Shown: piece by piece, positions 5,861 through 7,612 of the stretch
How the letters are laid out: every line of letters begins with the position of its first letter
How positions within the stretch are numbered: the stretch's first letter is position 1
DNA from: an uncultured Treponema sp.
Lineage (GTDB): Bacteria > Spirochaetota > Spirochaetia > Treponematales > Treponemataceae
Assembly: GCA_905373565.1 (NCBI GenBank)
Contig: CAJPTT010000106.1
Span: 1 to 7,612 of the forward strand
Direction: 5' to 3'
DNA: 7,612 nucleotides
Position numbers and translations under genes: made by a program
Notes under the pieces: generated by a model
The model's input: the letters and a program-made list of their open reading frames with translations, nothing else
What the model was told of the DNA's origin: nothing
The model's database searches: none

Positions 5861-7612
5861 ATGGGTGATTATTCGATGCCGAACTATTTCCAAAACATGG
5901 AACAAGTTGGAAAAGAGTTGGCACATATTGATGAAGAAAATGAGAAGCTGATTAAAGATGTTGAAGAGGAAATCGGCAAACTGATAGATGAAGTCCACGA
6001 AGCGGGAACGCCGACGGAGGCTATCAACGAAAAAGGGCAGATGACCGCGTTGCAGCGGATTGCCGACCTGATTGACGAAGGTACGTGGTGTCCTTTAAAC
6101 AGCCTCTATAATCCGCAGGACTTTGAAACCGCGACCGGTATTGTCAAAGGCTTGGGTCGTATTAACGGAAAATGGGCGGTTATCGTTGCATCCGATAATA
6201 AGAAGATTGTCGGTGCATGGGTTCCCGGGCAGGCGGAAAATTTACTGCGGGCTTCCGATACGGCAAAATGCCTCCGCATTCCGCTCGTGTATGTATTGAA
6301 CTGTAGCGGTGTTAAACTCGACGAGCAGGAAAAAGTCTATGCGAATCGGCGCGGCGGCGGTACTCCGTTCTATCGGAATGTAGAGTTGCAGCAGCTCGGT
6401 GTTCCCGTTATCGTCGGTATCTACGGAACTAACCCCGCGGGCGGCGGCTATCACAGTATCAGTCCGACCATCCTTATTGCGCATGAAAAAGCGAATATGG
6501 CCGTAGGCGGCGCCGGTATTGTCGGCGGTATGAACCCGAAAGGTTATATCGACCAAGAGGGCGCCGAGCAAATTATCGAGGCAAGCAAAAAATCCAAGGG
6601 CATTGATGTGCCGGGAACGGTTTCCATTCACTACAACGAAACGGGCTTTTTCCGCGAAGTGTACAGCGATGAAATCGGCGTATTGGACGGTATCAAAAAG
6701 TACATGGACTACCTGCCCGCCTACGATTTGGAGTTTTTCCGCGTAGACGAACCGCGGGAACCGGCGCTTGATCCGAACGATCTGTATTCCATTTTGCCGA
6801 TGAACCAGAAGAAGGTGTACAATATCTACGATATTATCGGACGGCTGGTGGATAACAGCGAATTCAGCGAGTACAAAAAAGGCTACGGCCCCGAAATGGT
6901 AACCGGACTTGCAAAAGTTGACGGATTATTAGTCGGTATTGTGGCAAACTTCCAAGGCTTGCTGCTGAAATATCCCGAATACAAAGAAGGCGCTGTCGGT
7001 ATCGGCGGTAAGCTCTACCGGCAGGGACTTATGAAGATGAACGAGTTCGTAACGCTTTGTGCACGTGATAAGATTCCGATTGTCTGGTTGCAGGATACTA
7101 CCGGTATCGATGTCGGAAACGATGCGGAAAAAGCGGAGCTGCTTGGTTTGGGACAGTCTCTTATCTACTCCATTCAGAATTCCAATATCCCGCAGATGGA
7201 AGTTACGTTGCGCAAGGGTACCGCAGCAGCTCACTACGTATTGGGCGGGCCTCAGGGTAACGATACCAATGCGTTCTCGCTCGGTACGGCAGCGACCGAA
7301 ATCAACGTAATGAACGGCGAAACCGCTGCAACCGCGATGTATTGCCGGCGTTTGGTTAAGGACAAGGATGCCGGAAAGGATTTAACACCGACCATTGAAA
7401 AGATGAATAAGCTGATCAATGAATATAAGGAAAAATCCGTTCCGCAGTATTGTGCCAAGACCGGTATGGTTGATGAAATCGTCAGCTTGTATGATATACG
7501 AGCGTATATGATTGCCTTTGCGAATTCCGTCTATCAGAATCCGAAAGCAATCTGCGCTTTCCATCAAATGCTGCTTCCGCGGGCAATTAGAGAATATAAT
7601 ACCTTTGTAAAG
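5861..7612 (+). CDS. gcdA: Glutaconyl-CoA decarboxylase, carboxyltransferase subunit (alpha), 3' end cut off
   Basis: Biotin-dependent carboxyltransferase that moves the carboxyl group of glutaconyl-CoA to the biotin on GcdC, leaving crotonyl-CoA. I read 584 codons in frame without a stop up to the window edge. The A. fermentans protein is about 587 residues and ends in the same ETFVKK-like way, so probably only one to three residues and the stop are missing. The protein has the two crotonase-like halves of acyl-CoA carboxyltransferases. The N-terminal half shows NCSGVKLDEQEKVY (147-160), NRRGGGTPF (162-170), GTNPAGGGYHSISPT (189-203) and AVGGAGIVGGMNPKG (214-228). The C-terminal half shows GYGPEMVTGLAKV from about 342, VGIGGKLYRQG (379-389), QDTTGIDVGNDAEKAELLG (411-429) and GGPQGNDTNAFS (462-473). 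No membrane segment is present; it is held at the membrane through GcdD and GcdB. The ATG has GGAGG at 5849-5853, seven bases upstream. I checked the frame codon by codon from about residue 46 onward and saw no frameshift. Confidence 0.96.
   Translation, partial: MGDYSMPNYFQNMEQVGKELAHIDEENEKLIKDVEEEIGKLIDEVHEAGTPTEAINEKGQMTALQRIADLIDEGTWCPLNSLYNPQDFETATGIVKGLGRINGKWAVIVASDNKKIVGAWVPGQAENLLRASDTAKCLRIPLVYVLNCSGVKLDEQEKVYANRRGGGTPFYRNVELQQLGVPVIVGIYGTNPAGGGYHSISPTILIAHEKANMAVGGAGIVGGMNPKGYIDQEGAEQIIEASKKSKGIDVPGTVSIHYNETGFFREVYSDEIGVLDGIKKYMDYLPAYDLEFFRVDEPREPALDPNDLYSILPMNQKKVYNIYDIIGRLVDNSEFSEYKKGYGPEMVTGLAKVDGLLVGIVANFQGLLLKYPEYKEGAVGIGGKLYRQGLMKMNEFVTLCARDKIPIVWLQDTTGIDVGNDAEKAELLGLGQSLIYSIQNSNIPQMEVTLRKGTAAAHYVLGGPQGNDTNAFSLGTAATEINVMNGETAATAMYCRRLVKDKDAGKDLTPTIEKMNKLINEYKEKSVPQYCAKTGMVDEIVSLYDIRAYMIAFANSVYQNPKAICAFHQMLLPRAIREYNTFVK

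Noticed and set aside
1..7612. CRISPR arrays, tRNA or rRNA genes, insertion sequences, phage or defence genes
   Set aside because: No regularly spaced repeats, no transposase or integrase-like frame, and almost all of the window is taken by the eight metabolic genes.

Overview
The window encodes most of the 2-hydroxyglutarate route of glutamate fermentation from a strict anaerobe. All eight recognisable genes lie on the plus strand, and I see no convincing gene on the minus strand. In order they are: hgdH (5' end cut off), gltS, then after a strong terminator gcdD, gcdC, gcdB, gctA, gctB and gcdA (the last residue or few and the stop are cut off). The soluble enzymes (HgdH, GctA, GctB, GcdA) look, from memory, strikingly like the Acidaminococcus fermentans proteins in sequence and length. 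The organism cannot be fixed from these genes. The base composition is moderate, TTG and TTA leucine codons are frequent, and clean AGGAGG-type ribosome binding sites are present. This could fit an oral or gut anaerobe such as a Treponema-like spirochaete, or a Negativicute or Clostridium-type Firmicute. The spirochaete idea is a guess from sequence style only.

Layout. 1-1954: a uptake and first-reduction block, hgdH followed by gltS, with a 96-bp gap that can fold into two competing small hairpins. 1986-2026: a 16-bp-stem intrinsic terminator that closes this block. 2027-2103: a promoter-like region with a perfect tandem 9-bp repeat and a 10-bp palindrome. 2104-7612: one probable operon, gcdD-gcdC-gcdB-gctA-gctB-gcdA, with gaps of 1 to 71 bp. 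The largest gap (gcdB to gctA) holds a 10-bp hairpin.

How the genes work together. GltS imports glutamate with Na+. Glutamate is deaminated to 2-oxoglutarate by an enzyme not seen here. HgdH reduces this to (R)-2-hydroxyglutarate, and GctAB moves CoA onto it from acetyl-CoA. The 2-hydroxyglutaryl-CoA dehydratase (HgdC, HgdAB), absent from the window, would then make glutaconyl-CoA. The GcdABCD complex decarboxylates this to crotonyl-CoA through a biotin carrier and exports Na+. That Na+ gradient can in turn drive GltS. The window therefore holds both ends of a sodium cycle.

No undescribed system is evident. The points most worth a second look are the gene order (all four decarboxylase subunits together with the CoA-transferase), the repeat/palindrome element at the second promoter, and the small RNA structures between genes.
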